From the NCBI GenBank assembly GCA_900557355.1, contig USSR01000348.1, positions 1-7,361 of the forward strand: a stretch of DNA of 7,361 nucleotides. Direction: 5' to 3'. The position numbers were made by a program, and so were the translations under genes. The stretch's first letter is position 1. Each line of letters starts with the position of its first letter. Below are positions 7,026 through 7,361 of the stretch, in pieces. The notes under the pieces were generated by a model that searched no databases, was not told the origin of the DNA, and saw only the letters and a list, made by a program, of their open reading frames with translations. The DNA comes from an uncultured Bacteroides sp. (GTDB taxonomy: Bacteria; Bacteroidota; Bacteroidia; Bacteroidales; Bacteroidaceae).

Positions 7026-7361
7026 ATGAGAACCTTAACTTTACTATTTTCATTCATGGTTGCTTTCCCTTTTGTGCTCTCAGCACAATCAGCCGGGGAG
7101 TTGCTTCAAAAGGTGTCTGCTGCCTTATCTGAGGGGCAGGATGACTATGCGGTGAGTCTGTTTCGCCAGTCGGTAAAGGCTGGGGCAGATCAGACTGAGA
7201 TGTTTTATTGGACTCAGGTGGAAAAAAACAGCGCTGTAGCTCCGCGTTTGGTAAATGAGTTGGCAACCTATTACAAACATAAGCGGAATTATGACAAAGC
7301 TTATTTGTTTTATAGAGAATTTCTGCAGTATCATTCAGACGATGTTCCTGCTCTTGTATCG
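7026..7361 (+). CDS. Exported protein with tetratricopeptide-like motif, 3' end outside window
   Basis: I read 112 codons from the ATG at 7026 to the window edge without a stop. The N-terminus MRTLTLLFSFMVAFPFVLSA followed by QSA is a good Sec signal peptide, with likely cleavage after A20, so the product is periplasmic or surface-associated. The mature part is helical. Residues about 77-110 (NELATYYKHKRNYDKAYLFY and on) fit a TPR unit, with the small, aromatic and Ala positions in place. Residues about 24-52 resemble a second, weaker helical pair. TPR proteins scaffold protein partners; which partner is unknown, and I cannot name a gene. Opposite-strand open frames here are shadows. Promoter box, signal peptide and continuous coding support a real gene. 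Confidence 0.8.
   Translation, partial: MRTLTLLFSFMVAFPFVLSAQSAGELLQKVSAALSEGQDDYAVSLFRQSVKAGADQTEMFYWTQVEKNSAVAPRLVNELATYYKHKRNYDKAYLFYREFLQYHSDDVPALVS

Noticed and set aside
7054..7334. Minus-strand open frames opposite the exported protein gene
   Set aside because: They have no promoter box and no motif, while the plus strand has a signal peptide, a promoter box and TPR periodicity.

Overview
The window looks like chromosomal DNA of a Bacteroides-type bacterium (phylum Bacteroidota). RsgA, the ribosome recycling factor and UMP kinase all read as typical Bacteroides proteins. Shine-Dalgarno sequences are absent or weak in front of the genes. Four of the intergenic starts are preceded by the Bacteroidetes -7 promoter element TAnnTTTG. 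Base composition and codon use look even throughout, and I see no phage, transposase, CRISPR, tRNA or rRNA.

Layout. Positions 1-2982 (minus strand) hold a tripartite efflux pair: a periplasmic adaptor (1900-2982) followed 12 bases later by an RND inner-membrane pump (start at 1887), which runs off the window after 629 residues. The outer-membrane channel, if present, lies beyond position 1. Positions 3093-5506 (minus strand) hold a housekeeping block transcribed in the order pyrH (UMP kinase), frr (ribosome recycling factor), rsgA (ribosome-assembly GTPase). Upstream of it, also on the minus strand, is a DinF-type MATE transporter (5557-6873). Facing the other way from position 7026 is the start of an exported protein with a tetratricopeptide-like motif, cut by the window end.

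How the genes fit together. pyrH, frr and rsgA serve pyrimidine nucleotide supply and the ribosome cycle. pyrH and frr each appear to have their own promoter, while rsgA probably depends on transcription from the frr promoter. The adaptor and pump form one operon. The MATE gene and the exported-protein gene diverge from a 152-base AT-rich intergenic region with a promoter element for each.

The most unusual part is the frr-rsgA gap (4026-4136). It is nearly filled by two arrays of the 7-base unit AATTGAC in opposite orientation around a 41-base core. The arrays can fold into two mutually exclusive RNA hairpins directly in front of rsgA. rsgA has no usable ATG and most likely begins with TTG at 4025. 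Apart from this, the window is ordinary core-genome content; I see no clear evidence of a wholly new system.
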